From NCBI RefSeq assembly GCF_040412425.1, contig NC_089741.1, forward strand, positions 44,270,358 to 44,334,357: 64,000 bases of DNA. The letters run 5' to 3'. The DNA comes from Macrobrachium rosenbergii (Eukaryota > Arthropoda > Malacostraca > Decapoda > Palaemonidae). Position numbers and translations under genes: made by a program. The notes below the pieces were generated by a model. The model did not search any database. It was not told the DNA's origin and saw only the letters and a list, made by a program, of their open reading frames with translations. Shown here one piece after another: positions 29,458-43,620 of this stretch. The first letter of the stretch is position 1. Each line of letters starts with the position of its first letter.

Positions 29458-31612
29458 ATCATTTTATAATTTTAACAGGCAAGTAGACAAATTTTTAAGG
29501 ACGCTACGTCTCCCTTGAAGGCATCACATCACTTTCTAAACATTACCCAAGTATACATATCTGCAAAATGCTATTGCACACTACCTTCAGTTCATCTGTT
29601 AATTTAGCACTACGAGTAACATTCCTTACTTCAAGAACAAAGTTGCAGTGTCTACCAAGAAAGCCTACCTTGTCATTTTTTTCCAGTTTAGTTAGCAGAC
29701 ACGCCAACGAAAATGTAAAATAATTTGGGTTCTGGATCCCCCAAGATATTTGCGATTCATCCCCAACATTAGGATCCAGCATGGTTTTATCCCATAGAAG
29801 TAACAATTATATACCCATCTTAGGCCAGATATCCATTACAACAAGAACTTGCAAACAGCCTTATGAGACCAGATAGGATTGAAATAGTAAAATAAATGGA
29901 ATCCCAAAAGTATATAACCAAACTAAACCTGTCTCTAACCTTCAGAATACTTAACATTTGTCTTTACCTTAAAGTCCAATTGTAGCTCTAACAGTGTCCT
30001 AAAAGGGATGGTGGCCTTTAAGTCAGCCTGGGATCAATTCGAACTGGACCAACATAAATCAGTACTTAAATTAAAAACTCGCCTTACAATAGAAAAAGTC
30101 TCCAGTGATCCAGTCTCATATTGGTTATACCTTAAGATGAATATAACTTTTACAACTCATTCACACCTAACCTTAGGCCACACTAGAACACAACCTTGGA
30201 ACTTGGAGCCATGAACTAAATTAAGTTATACACAATTTCACGATCCAGTATTCACTATGCTGGTCAAACACTTAACCAAGAAAATCTCCCATGAAGCTCT
30301 TAAATTCAACGATCTCACTTCTGCCAAGTCTTTGCACATCACTTTCCAACTTCTTACTAACTGGCTAAGCATTAGGCCAGTCCACACTTCCAAGGAAAAA
30401 AACAAGGAGTCACAAACAAAGTTGTATCACTTCGAAGAACCTCAGCATCCTTGGATAGAATTTGTGAAGCTACTCACGCCATCTAGGGTCTATGAAGCCA
30501 TTCGTTTTCTGTTTCTTTGACTTCTTAGTTGATGTTGGGTGGTTATCAGCTAAAAAGTAATTAAATCCGAAAATTTAACGGAATGTGAAACGATCCACAT
30601 TGAAATATTTATTTTTAATCAAGCATGGAAATACTGTTTACAGAAATCGAATTAAGCATCAAATCCATCGCAAATCAAAGAATTTTTCAAGTCATGGAAG
30701 CACACTCGCATTGCAATGTGTAAAAATATGCTAAGTATGACCGCTGAAACGAACTATTCTAACTTGAGTCTTTTTGAAATGATGTTTGCAAAGCTTGAAT
30801 GCATGTTATTCAATACGACTTTGATTCATCCTTCAAATATTTTGATAACTGAACACTCCCTTTAACCATTAAAATAAGGAAAATTGGGCACTCGGTAGAT
30901 ATATAATCTTAATAAAATTGAGGACGTTTATAAGCGCCAATTTTTCCTCTGGGAAAATAAAAAAAACTGAGCAAGTATATGCTTATTTTAAAATGTTTTA
31001 TATAAAGATGACATTCGAAATTACGTGCGAGTTGGCAGGAAAATGATTTATTAAAAATAAAAAAAAGGTTTCAGAATTCGTCGCTAATTTTGACACAGTT
31101 TAAGTGAAGAGTTGCTGATTCTACTCTATTCTACCAAAATTATTATTGAGCGCTCAATCTAAGTTTTGAAATTCGTTTATTCATGCTAACCACGAGAGCA
31201 AAACTAGATCAATTATGTACAGAATTTACAAGTCAAGGGGTTTCACACGGCAATATCTTTCGTTACTGCTAACATTTAGGCGTATTATTTGTTTTCTATA
31301 GTTTACCCGTGATACCCATTTTCTTCTATTGGTAGTATATTGAAGCGTATACTATTTTAATCTACGTTTGACAGTATCCACTAAAAACATTTGTATAATG
31401 GTGTTCTTTACTCTACCTATACATAAATAAAGGAATAAAATTTAAGGAAATAGGGAGAATAATTTGATATGTTTCCTCTGACGTCATGGTTTGTTCACGC
31501 ACAGGAAAATTTGCACAATGTAATTAAGATCTTGCACAAATCGAACATCCGCAAGATACCCTGTACGATGTTGCAGTTTTAACTATTAGGTCATGGCTGG
31601 AAAACTTCGCAA

Positions 31613-31643
31613 AGAAATTATTTTCCTATACACTGAAAAATTC

Positions 31644-31703
<60 letters not shown>

Positions 31704-31743
31704 ATATATATTATTAATTTTCAAATGTATAGGAAAATATCTT
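31613..31743. repeat. Fold-back whose centre is a TA microsatellite
   Basis: The left arm attattttcctatacactgaaaaatt (31,615-31,642) is answered by aattttcaaatgtatagg then aaaatat (31,716-31,741), with two differences. The centre is a TA/TG tract of about 70 bp. It is either a palindromic element whose AT core has expanded, or a TA tract inserted in its loop. Confidence 0.6.
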
Positions 31744-32332
31744 AAACATAGTGACTAACTGCAGATGAACTCAACCTCATCATCCTAAGAAATGTGATTT
31801 GTTGTAAAATCTAAAATTAAGGCGCTTGATGACGGTATGCTAAATTTCCTGACATATGATATATAACACTCGTACGATCAACATCAAGACAAAGTTCGCA
31901 TATCAATAAAGTTTTATTAAAGAAGGTACTTGTGTTCACCCACAAAAACAGCAAGGCTGCAAAAGATGTTCAGTCTGGAGATGCACAGCATTTGCTGTCT
32001 ACTAAATTTTAATATATTAATGTAGAAAAAAGATAAAAGCGCAATAAATAAGCTGCATTTATGATACTTTTTTAACTTCCCATCACAACAAGAGTTTGCC
32101 CTGAAATACAAAATGAGAACATCAGTGAACTAAGTTGTATCGCGAGCGAATACAAAATACATTGATCGTCAAGTTACAGGGGTTTTATAAAATAAACGTG
32201 CTCCCTCATTCTATTAACACGAATCATCATAATCCATCTGTACACAAGAAGAGCTTAATTTTTCTTACATCTGTTCTATGTGGGTATCGATATTCGTTTA
32301 ATATTTCAGAGTTGCATTCTAATTTAACGTTT

Positions 32333-32642
32333 AGGGGGTTAGTGCCATTAGTGCACCTCGCGTGGTGCACTGTAGGCATTACTAAAGGTTTTTTGCAGCG
32401 TCCCTTTGGCCCCTAGCTGCAACCCCTTTCATTCCTTTTACTGTACCTCCATTTATATTGTCTTTCTTCCATCTTGCTATCCACCTTCTCCTAACAATTA
32501 TTTCATAGTGCAACAGCGAGGTCTTCCTCCTGTTACACCTTTCAAACCCACCTGCTCTCAGTTTCCTTTCCAGCGATGAATGACCTCATTGGTCCCAGTG
32601 CTTGGCCTTTAGCCTAAACTTTATATTCCATTCCATTCCATT
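32333..32642 (-). repeat. ~310-bp SINE-like repeat, copy e (full length)
   Basis: Full module order on the minus strand, from a ggaatggaatataaa head at 32,642 to the gtgcacta...taaccccc tail at 32,333. It includes gtaatgcctacagtgcacca and ggggttgcagctaggggcc. Confidence 0.85.
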
Positions 32643-33018
32643 AACGTGTTAACGACGAGCGCAATAATTAGTAATGCAATTTATAAAGAATAACAACACT
32701 CTGATGATGCAAAATCTATAATGTTCCTTCCAAAGGGAGAAAAAAAAACAGACTACAAGTCTATTAGTGTCTTCAAACAATGTGAAAACATCACAGTTTT
32801 AAAATTACTATCAGCTCATATTGTTTAGTAACTTCTAAATGAGAAAACGAAAGGCTGTCTTAAACTGGTTTTTCTGTCACAAAAGACACACCAAACGGGA
32901 GTACGAAAGCTTCGCCTTTCAGATGAAAAACGAATGTAACTGGATCACATTTCATCAGATTATATTGCAACATCCAAGAAACTTGTCAAATGTAATTCCG
33001 TAGCAAACACAAACACGG

Positions 33019-33185
33019 TCTTTCCTAGATAGTGACCCCCAAGGGTTTTCGGGGTTCGTTATCTAGGACTGATATTTCTTGCGGGTCATGATGATATTTA
33101 CAGTTTTTCGTTTAAGTTTTTACGGCAGTCCCCAACAGGGATACATATCGGGTTAAAACTCGTGGGGGTCACTATCTAGGAAAGA
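33019..33185. mobile_element. Short MITE with 24-bp near-perfect terminal inverted repeats
   Basis: Seen: TCTTTCCTAGATAGTGACCC (then CCCA) at 33019 is matched in reverse complement by the sequence ending GGAAAGA at 33185. Total 167 bp. An internal partial copy of the end (gttatctagga near 33,058) suggests subterminal repeats. I found no convincing target-site duplication (left flank acacgg, right flank tcccac), so the boundaries are approximate and the superfamily is unassigned. Confidence 0.65.
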
Positions 33186-33455
33186 TCCCACAAATAATTA
33201 GTTTAGCATAAATAACCAGGGAATTCATCGGTAAACATTCTGTTTCAGTAATGTACCGATAGAAAAATATTAGTAGCATATTAGACACTAAAGGATAAGG
33301 GAATAAGAATGACTTCAGTATTGTTTTGGAAAAGGTTTGGCGTCTTATAACAGTACAAAACACTTCGATTTTTTTTTAATTATGGGCTTTATTGTTAACC
33401 TCATAATATATCGTTGCAGAACGAAGTCTGATTAACCAAGGTTTCACTAATAATG

Positions 33456-33686
33456 GCCCCCGTAGGGAGGTAGTGCCATCAGTGCACCGCATTTCATATT
33501 CTCTTTCTTCCATCTTACTTTCCACCCTCTCCTAACAATTGATTCATAGTGCAACTGCTTTGAGGTTTTCCCCCCCCTGTTACACCTTTCAAACCTTTTA
33601 TTGTCAATTTCCATTTCAGCACTGAATGTCCTCCCTCATAGGTCCCAGTGCTTGGCCTTTGGCCTAAATTTTATATTCAATTCAAC
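33456..33686 (-). repeat. ~310-bp SINE-like repeat, copy f (internal deletion)
   Basis: The head and the tail (tagtgccatcagtgcacc, minus-strand 3' end) are both present. The segment holding ggggttgcagctaggggcc is missing: the tail joins straight to the gaatatgaaa-type purine block near 33,490. Length 231 bp instead of about 310. Confidence 0.83.
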
Positions 33687-34012
33687 TAATTATGGCAGAC
33701 TATTTGATGATGATCAAATTTTATATTGTTTTGCACCGGTTTCATTCATTCATAAATGTAAAATGTTTTGCTAAATATGTTTGACCTTACAAGCTATTTA
33801 CTGGAAATAACAAGTTTGCCCTACTTATTAGTACTGATGATATGGCTAAAATCACATAAATTATCACAGATATAGAGGTGAACACTTCTTTACTCTTCGT
33901 AAAAGCGCTTTTAGCAAGAAAGAAATAAAATTGGGGAATTTCAATATCAATATTACTGATATGATAATCTATGATAAAATTTAACAGATGCAAGGCATTA
34001 TTCACGTGGAAA

Positions 34013-34039
34013 TACACACACACAGTCTACACACACACA

Positions 34040-34136
<97 letters not shown>

Positions 34137-34140
34137 TATA
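34013..34140. repeat. (AC)n then (TA)n left of the mariner-like element
   Basis: Interrupted AC to about 34,071, then TA to 34,140 and a short TACA ladder leading to the transposon end at 34,161. Confidence 0.93.
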
Positions 34141-34160
34141 TACATACATACATACATATA

Positions 34161-35877
<1,717 letters not shown>

Positions 35878-35879
35878 AT

Positions 35880-36828
35880 CATTTGATGGACTGTCATCAG
35901 TATGAAAAGGCAATTTTTTTAATGAATATGTACTGACCTCCACAATCTTATCAATTAAAACAATTATCTAATACCACATGAATATTAAAGGGCCACAAAT
36001 AAATAAATAAATGAGAACAAACCATTCTGCAAACATCAGTGGGAGCCTTACGGAAATCTGAATAAGGAATCGCATCACTTGTAGCCTTCGAGAAGGTCCA
36101 ACGGAACAATTAATCTCTGCCAAAGCTTTCCCTTCCCTGGAGTCAGTGAAGAAGGGACAGAGGAGCTCCGCTGAGCTGGTGGGCGGGGACCAGCCCACAG
36201 CAGTCATCCTGGATGCGCGCGCACTGATTCAGCCTAAGAGATGGGGAGACAGAGAGAGAGACTCAGTTTAGTGGTCTACCAAAGACCGGTGAGTGACGAC
36301 ATACCCCAGAATTGATGTACGACGTCGCGATTCCTTAACTGAAAAGCGATTTTCGCTCCGTTTGGTGCAATGATATTACGTATGAAAGTGTCCAGATAAG
36401 TGTGAGAAATTTCATGTAGACTTCCAAAAGGCTATAATCAATGGTTTATTAAGTTTATACGGTAAACACATCTGTGATTTTGTTCGGAAATTACATTACC
36501 ACAAACTCCAAAGTGACAAAAGAAAATCGCCTCTTTTGCGGAGTAACGAAGTGATTTTGGCCACGCCTAGGCATAGTTAAAAATTACCTCTGACGATATA
36601 AAAGTATTTAAACGCCTCCAATACACTAATACTAAATTATTTGGACCAAATATAGCAAAGGAAAATGACATCTGTTGAAATTCAGCAGCCAAGAACAATA
36701 GATAGTGAAATGTGAAGTTTTGGATCCGTTTACTTTTGCGAATTAACAAGAAAAAAAAATGAGTAAGCAAATGAGATACAGCGTATATGTAACGTCAACA
36801 AAAATAATTGGCAAGCACACAAGAAACT

Positions 36829-36832
<4 letters not shown>
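35880..36832. other. Unique DNA with a GC-rich patch
   Basis: 36,120-36,235 is GC-rich (ggtgggcggggaccagccca, gatgcgcgcgcactgattca). An initiator-like TCAGTT at 36,263 and a donor-like GTGAGT at 36,289 follow. Possibly a promoter or 5' exon, unproven. Confidence 0.3.

Positions 36833-36902
<70 letters not shown>
36833..36902. repeat. (GA)n microsatellite
   Basis: About 35 perfect units. Confidence 0.95.
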
Positions 36903-37184
36903 CAGGCTAATCAGACCGAGAGCAATATATGATTATTACAATGTAACGATTCTGTCCGTAATGGAGAATTTTGACTAAAAAAGCATACGCTGTGTGTGTA
37001 TACGTTTTATTGTTAAATACAGGCATACATATACTGAAAGTATTAAATTGTGCAAGTTTTGTTATATTTCTGTACCCATGAAAAGGTATGTTCTTAGCAA
37101 AACGCCCGACGAATTGAAATATGATTATTCCACACGTATTTGCTCAGCTAGTTGAATACGCATCTGGTTAGGTTATGGTCTTGC

Positions 37185-37540
37185 GCACTTAGTTTACTTA
37201 AATATACATAAATAGCCTATGTATAGTAATATACTTAAATATACATAAATATGTATAGTGTATTCAAGATGAATTTTACATTTATTTAAATGTACATATG
37301 TATAGTGTATTCAAGATTATACTTAAATGTACATAAATATGTATAGTAATATACTTAAATATACACAAATATGTATAGTGTATTCAAGATTAATTTTACA
37401 TATAATTAACTATACATAAATATGTATAGTGTATTCAAGATTATACTTAAATATACATAAATATGTATAGTGTATTCAAGATTAATTTCAAATATACTTA
37501 AATATACATAAATATGTATAGTGTATTCAAGATTAATTAA
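37185..37540. repeat. ~50-bp AT-rich tandem repeat, about 7 units
   Basis: The unit contains CTTAAATATACATAAATATG, TATAGTGTATTCAAGATTA and a variable ATTTTACA insert. The insert is present in some units and absent in others, giving two unit lengths. Confidence 0.85.
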
Positions 37541-37865
37541 AATGTTTGGAGAGGCGGGATAAGTTAAAGGGTTGAGTTCTAATACCGTACTTATAACGGT
37601 TGGAAGTGAATAACAGGTTAAAAACTATTGATAGTTTATACGCCTATTTATGGACAAAAAATTAATTTTTGTAAAAATATCAATTTAGACCTCACTTATT
37701 ACTGAATATATAAACTAATCAATACAATCAGAGATTACCAGCAGTGAACATTTATTCTACAAGAAGTAATAAAAGATATTTGTTGAGATAATTCTTTCTG
37801 AAATGAATTAATTTTATGTGCAAAACGCACCGAAATTCTCAGAAATTAATAATAAACAAGTAAAA

Positions 37866-38251
37866 ATGCGCCGAAGAAACTTCGGCGCATTCGAGTTTTC
37901 TGTACATCGTAAAATCAAGGCCACCGAAAACAGATCTATCCGTCGGTTGTCTCGGTATAGTGCTGTATGAGCCGCGGTCCATGAAACTTTAACCACGGCC
38001 CGGTGGTGGCGTGGACCTTGGCCTGGCCTATATCGTTGCCAGGCGCACAATTATGGTTAACTTTAACCTTAAATAAAATAAAAACTACTGAGGCTAGAGG
38101 GCTGCAATTTAATATGTTTGATGACTGGAGGATGGATGATCAACATACCAATTTGCAGCCCTCTAGCCTAGGTAGTTTTTAAGATCTGAGGGCGGACAGA
38201 AAGGGTGCGGACAGACAAAGCCGGCAAAATAGTTTTCTTTTCAGAAAACTA
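37866..38251 (+). repeat. ~385-bp hairpin-rich interspersed repeat, copy 1 (most complete)
   Basis: Seen: modules in order are a 5' stem-loop GCGCCGAAG-aaa-CTTCGGCGC, the end-like motif GAGTTTTCTG, CACCGAAAACAGATCTATCC, a GC-rich block with CACGGCCCGGTGG, a large fold-back from CTACTGAGGCTAGAGGGCTG to CAGCCCTCTAGCCT (about 38,085-38,175), a pyrimidine-poor GGGCGGACAG block, and a terminal stem-loop AGTTTTC-ttttca-GAAAACT. No open frame persists across copies. Five copies lie in the last 26 kb of the window. The element may be a non-autonomous DNA transposon, a Helitron-like end (hairpin followed by CTAG/CTAA), or a structured RNA-derived repeat. Confidence 0.85.
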
Positions 38252-38775
38252 GAAACCTATTCTGCAAAGAAATGCGTTGTGGCATCTCAAGAGTCCCTTA
38301 ATGCCAAGTTACCATTCTCTTTATTTAACAAAGGCAATTACTGATTCAGGAAGAAAAGTGTTTTGATGTATACTTATTACGGGTTGTTATTTTTTTCATA
38401 AATTACATTTTGTAAAGAAACTATTTTTCTATTTTCTCTGTGATCATGTTTTCATTAAGAGATTTAGTTTTGTGACAATAGTTTATTTTTTAAGATTTAC
38501 AGTTTGAGAACTGATTTTTCTCTCACAAAGCATCTTGTCCTCGATAACAGGACTAAAATATTCCTTTCTCTCACACTTATGTGAAAATTCTGTGAATAAA
38601 TGAGTTGGTTTAGGAGTGTGGTCAATACAAGTATGAAATGTGCCATGCAAGATTTAACATTTTTGAAGGAATATCATATAAATTATGATGTCAACAAGCT
38701 AAGTTTGTCCATGAGTTTTTGAAAAAACATGTATGGTTTTATCTATTAGTCGGTGATACGTACATGTCATATATA
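38252..38775. other. Unique AT-rich DNA
   Basis: Nothing recognised between the hairpin-rich repeat and the TA tract. Confidence 0.55.
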
Positions 38776-38850
38776 ATTTATATATATATATATATATGTA
38801 TACAGTATATATATACATATATACACACATATATATATATATATATATAC

Positions 38851-38934
<84 letters not shown>

Positions 38935-38951
38935 TGTATACACACACACAC

Positions 38952-39028
<77 letters not shown>
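38776..39028. repeat. Long (TA)n with TACA/CACA interruptions
   Basis: About 250 bp, mostly TA, interrupted by tgtatacagt and cacacacacat islands. An island (tactgtata near 38,932) mirrors one at the left side, so parts may be duplicated. Confidence 0.93.
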
Positions 39029-39029
<1 letters not shown>

Positions 39030-39589
39030 GTATGAATGTATGTGTCTATATGTGAACATATTTCTGTAACCGATTATGGCAAATGCTATGAATGTAAGCA
39101 AAGTCTATTGAAACGGCTTTAAGTATGAATGAAAAAAAAAATGATCACTGTAACCCTTCTTTTCAGTAATATAAATTAAAAACTGATTAAGCCCGACGGC
39201 TCAAGTAAATATTAAATAAAGCATCCTATTTCAAAACTCTGATTCGAGAGCAGAAACAGAGAAGAGAATTAACAGATTCTTCGACTGCTTATCTGACAAC
39301 AGATTATTCCGGACGGAAAATCAGCAATGCAATGGTGAAACATATGAAAAACCTTCAGAATAAGGGTATTATATTGTTTCTACTTTGATCGTGTCTTTTC
39401 TAGGGCGACGACCCTTCATCGCATTTGGAAATAAACAAACAGTCGCTCCAGGGTTTAAAAATATCCAATTCACCAACGGCGCTGAAGAAACATCATTCCC
39501 CTGTAATGCTTTGCCATCAGCCTTAATGGAGGAAGTGAGAGTGGCACGTCTAGCTTAGCGAATAAAACGCTTCGATTACGTGGACAGTT

Positions 39590-40980
39590 ACATTCTGGAT
39601 AGTTTTTTTTTTTTTGGGGGGCGGGGAATTGCAACTGGAAAATACTAATGACAAAATGGCAGAGCCATTCTGGATAGTTTTTTCTCTTTTGGAAGAAATT
39701 GCAAGTGGAAAATACTGATGATAAAATGGCAGAGTCATTCTGGATAGTTTTTTCTCTTTTGGAAGGAACTTCAAGAGGAAAATACTGATGATAAAATGGC
39801 AGAGTCATTCTGGATAGTTTATTTTTGGGAGGGAATTGCAACTGGAAAATACAGAAAATAAAATGGTAGATATATTCTGGATAGTTTTTATTTTGGAGGG
39901 AATTGCAATGGGAAAATACTGATGATAAAATGGCAGAGTCATTCTGGATGTTTTTTTTGGGAAGGAATTGCAACTGGAAAATACAGAAAGTAAAATAGTA
40001 GATATATTCTGGATAGTTTTTGTTTTGGAGGGAATTGCAACTGGAAAATACTGATGATAAAATGGCAGAGCCATTCTGGATAGTTTTTTTTGGGAAGGAA
40101 TTGCAACTGGAAAATAATGATGATAAAATAGTAGATATATTCTGGATAGTTTCTTTTGGAGGGAATTGCAACTGGAAAATATGGATAATAAAATGGTAGA
40201 TACATTCTGGATAGTTTTTTTTGGCGGGGAATTGCAACTGGGAAATACAGAAAATAAAATGGTAGATATATTCTGGACAGTTTTTATTTTGGAGGGAACT
40301 GCAACTGGAAAATATGTATAATAAAACGGTAGATACATTCTGGATAGTTTTTTTGGAAGGAATTGCAACGGGAAAACACTGTTGAAAAAATGGCAGAGTC
40401 ATTCTGAATAGTTTTTTAGAATTGCAACTGGAAAATCCAGAAAATAAAATGGTAGATATATTCTGGATAGTTTTTATTCTGGAGGGAACTGCAACTGGAA
40501 AACATGGATAATAAAATGGTAGATACATTCTGGATAGTTTTGCTTTGGAGGGAATTGCAACTGGAAAATACTGATGATGAAATGGCAGGCTCATTCTGGA
40601 TAGGTTTTTTGGAAGGAATTGCAACTGGAAAATACAGAAAGTAAAATGGTAGATATATTCTGATAGTTTTTATTTTGGAGGGAATTGCAACTCGAAAATA
40701 TTGATAACAAAATGGTAGATGCATTCTGGATAGTTTTTTTCTGGAGGGAATTGCAACTGGAAAATACTGACGATAAAATGGCAGAGTCATTCTGGATAGT
40801 TTCTTTTGCAGGGAACTAAAATGGAAAACACATAATGAAATAACAGGGACATTCTGAATACTATTTAAGGGGAACAGCAGCTGGAAAATACACATAATAA
40901 AATTTTTGATAAATTTTGGACAGCTTTTGTTTTTGCATGGAAATGCAACTGGAAAATATATATTCTGAAGTTTTTTATTT
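39590..40980. repeat. ~66-bp minisatellite array, about 20-22 units, partial higher-order structure
   Basis: Each unit carries TTCTGGATAGTTTTT, GGAATTGCAACTGGAAAATA and a variable segment ending AAATGG. Three unit types differ in that segment: A (ctgatgataaaatggcagag), B (cagaaaataaaatggtagat) and C (tggataataaaatggtagat). Between about 40,370 and 40,800 they run A-B-C-A-B-C-A, a period near 198 bp; elsewhere the order is irregular. Units at the right edge (40,800-40,980) are more diverged. The minus strand has stop-poor frames up to 384 codons because the unit is near a multiple of three. These encode repeated 'QNxSTILxSVFSSCNS' and overlap one another in different frames, so I do not call a gene. 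Confidence 0.88.
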
Positions 40981-41458
40981 TATTGAAATACAATACACAG
41001 GATAATGACAGTTACATTCTGCATAAAGTTTCTCATATGTGAAATAAAGCTGGGTAATTGAGATACCTGATAAAGACGGGAAATAATGCAATGACTAAAA
41101 ACAGAACATCTTGCCAATTTAGGGAATTACTCGACGGGGTAATTTGTTAGATAAAGATCAAGCCTAACTATCTGCTAAGATCTTCCAACCCTTCATAACA
41201 AAGAACGTGAAAATGGCAAGAGCTATTTGGAACAAAAAGGAATGTTCTCTCCTCCCCTCAGCACGCTGACCAATGGGAAAGGCAATATAAGGTCCGTACC
41301 TAGCCCAGGCCGAAGGTAAAAAAAAAAAAAGGGGGGGATAGGGGCTTTTCAATACCAAAAATTCGAAAGGACTTTTCCACAGTAAGACGAAATAGAGTTG
41401 CGATACGCTTTGTCATGAAGAGGTCACTTTTCTCAAAAATTAAGAAACGAACTTCTCC

Positions 41459-41491
<33 letters not shown>

Positions 41492-42244
41492 ACCCGAAGT
41501 TTCGGCGACCTATTTTCACAGAAACGACAAGGTATGGTTATAGCATAAATGCAAACACACCGTTTGCCGTCGCGTATTTGGGTACAAAGTACTTAAGAAC
41601 TAAAGGACAGCTGAGACAGTCAAACACGGTCAGCTGTTTCACAGCCGTTCTGTTTAACTACTGCAGCATGCGTTGTCTCTAGGGGCGTACGTTGTCCCGG
41701 GGTGATATACGGTAATTACCCTACGAAGTGTACGATATTCTAAGGTTATGCTATCATTCTTCTTAAGAGATATACGATGGCTTATGGGGTACGATAATTG
41801 TTCTAATTATTGTGATATAGATATATATATATATATATGTATGTGCGTGTATGTGTAACACTGTAAGAGATATAACTGTGTACATCTTAGGACACATACA
41901 CAATTTTGAATACAATTCTTCATGAAGTCACATATAAACGCACCAACGACATCAGGTGCCAAAGTCACATGACATGGACATCCCCCAAGTGTCACCCACC
42001 ACACCTTTCCCAAGAGGTACTTAAGGAGTTACTCACAGAGGTACTTGAGAGGTACTTACGAAACAGGACGCGCCTGTTCTTCTCCTCTCCTCCTCCTCCT
42101 CCTCACAATCCTCAATACTCCCTCCGCTTCAGGTCGACGTTATATAGTACAAGAGGCCCAATCATTAAACGCTGACAGCTGGGAAGATTTCGCCCCACAA
42201 ATCCAGTCCTGCCTCCGACTACTGTCGATTGTGCGTAGTAGTAA
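40981..42244. other. Unique DNA between two minisatellites
   Basis: Holds an AC tract (41,461), a short TA tract (41,815-41,838) and a (CTC)n patch near 42,087. A CCAAT (41,270) and tataag (41,286) lie close together but with wrong spacing for a core promoter. Confidence 0.5.
41461..41491. repeat. (AC)n microsatellite
   Basis: About 15 perfect units. Confidence 0.93.
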
Positions 42245-43620
42245 TGGTGATGGGGAATAGTGGTAGTTGCTGTCAATATGGATGGAAATAGTAAGACCAT
42301 TCTGAGTTATAGGCTATTGATAATGATATTGATAATAATAGTTGCTGTAAATATCAATGGGATTAGTAAGACCGTTCTGAGTTAGACTGCTGATAATGAC
42401 TGTTGATAATGATATTGATAATAATATTTGCTGTAAACATGAATGGGATTAGTAAGACCATTCTGAGTTAGACTATTGACAATGACTATGGATAATGATA
42501 TTGGTAATAATAGTTGCTTTAAATATAAATGGGAATAGTAAGACCATCCTGAGTCAGACTATCGATAATGACTATTGATAATGATATTGATAATAACAGT
42601 TGTTGTAAATATGAATGGGAATAGATTCTGGGAATATTGATAATGATAGTGATAATAACAGTTGTTGTAATTATTGAACAATGATAGTAAGATACTGATA
42701 ATGAGTATTGATAATGATATTGGTAATAATAGTTGCTGTAAATATAAATGGGAATAAGACCACTCTGAGTCAGACTATTGATAATGACTATTGATAATGA
42801 TATTGATAATAAGAGTTGCTGTAATTATGAATGGGAATAGTAAGACCATTCTGAGTTAGACTATTGACAATGATAGTGATAATAACAGTTGTTGTAATTA
42901 TGAATGGGAATAGTAAGACCATTCTGAGTTAGACTATTGACAATGATAGTGATAATAACAGTTGCTGTAATTATGAATGGGAATAGTAAGACCATTCTGA
43001 GTTAAGACTATTGATAATGATAGTGATTGTGATAATAATAGTTGCTGTAATTATGAATGGGAATAGTAAGACCATTCTGAGTTAAGACTATTGGTAATGA
43101 TAGTGATAATAACAGTTGCTGTAATTATGAATGGGAATAGTAAGACCATTCTGAGTTAAGACTATTGATAATGATAGTGATAATGATAGTAGTTGTAAAT
43201 ATGAATGGGGACTAGTAACTTCATTCTAAGTTAGAGCACTGGTAATGATAGTGATAATGATACTTGCTGTAAAGATAAATGGGAACAGCAACTCCCTCCT
43301 GAGTCAGAGTATTTCCGATGACAGTGATAATGATAGTTGTTGTAAATATGAATGGGGGAATAGTAATTCCATACTAAGTTAGAGTACTGATAATGATAGT
43401 GATAATGATACTTGTTGTAACGAATGGGGAATGGGAACTGATAATGATAGTGATAAGATACTTGTTGTAACGATGAATGGGAACAGTAACTCCATCCTGA
43501 GTTAGAGTATTGCTGATGATAGTGATAATGATAGTTGTTGTAGCTGTTGTAAGGGTGACTGGGGAACACTAACTCCAATTTTAGGCAGAGTTTGACAATG
43601 ATACTGATAACGATAGTTGC
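42245..43620. repeat. ~74-bp minisatellite array (about 17 units)
   Basis: Units contain GATAATGATAGTGATAATAA, AGTTGCTGTAAATATGAATG and GGAATAGTAAGACCATTCTG then AGTTAGACTATT. Central units (42,830-43,200) are almost identical. Units at both edges vary more in the GATAAT tract and in length. A minus-strand frame of 115 codons at 43,231-43,578 is a by-product (YHYHYQ repeats). Confidence 0.85.

Larger units (their letters stand above)
24941..31612. other. Unique AT-rich DNA, no gene recognised
   Basis: Holds two small tandem duplications (26,310; 29,412) and the diverged repeat at 27,530. Minus-strand frames at 26,027-26,330 and 26,561-26,764, and + frames at 30,008-30,520, have no recognisable domain. 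Confidence 0.5.

Noticed and set aside
39470..40895. Minus-strand frames up to 384 codons
   Set aside because: They are translations of the 66-bp array. Two to three frames are open at once over the same DNA, which real coding sequence does not show.
41265..41295. CCAAT plus TATA-like pair
   Set aside because: Separated by only about 15 bp, with no transcript-like sequence downstream.
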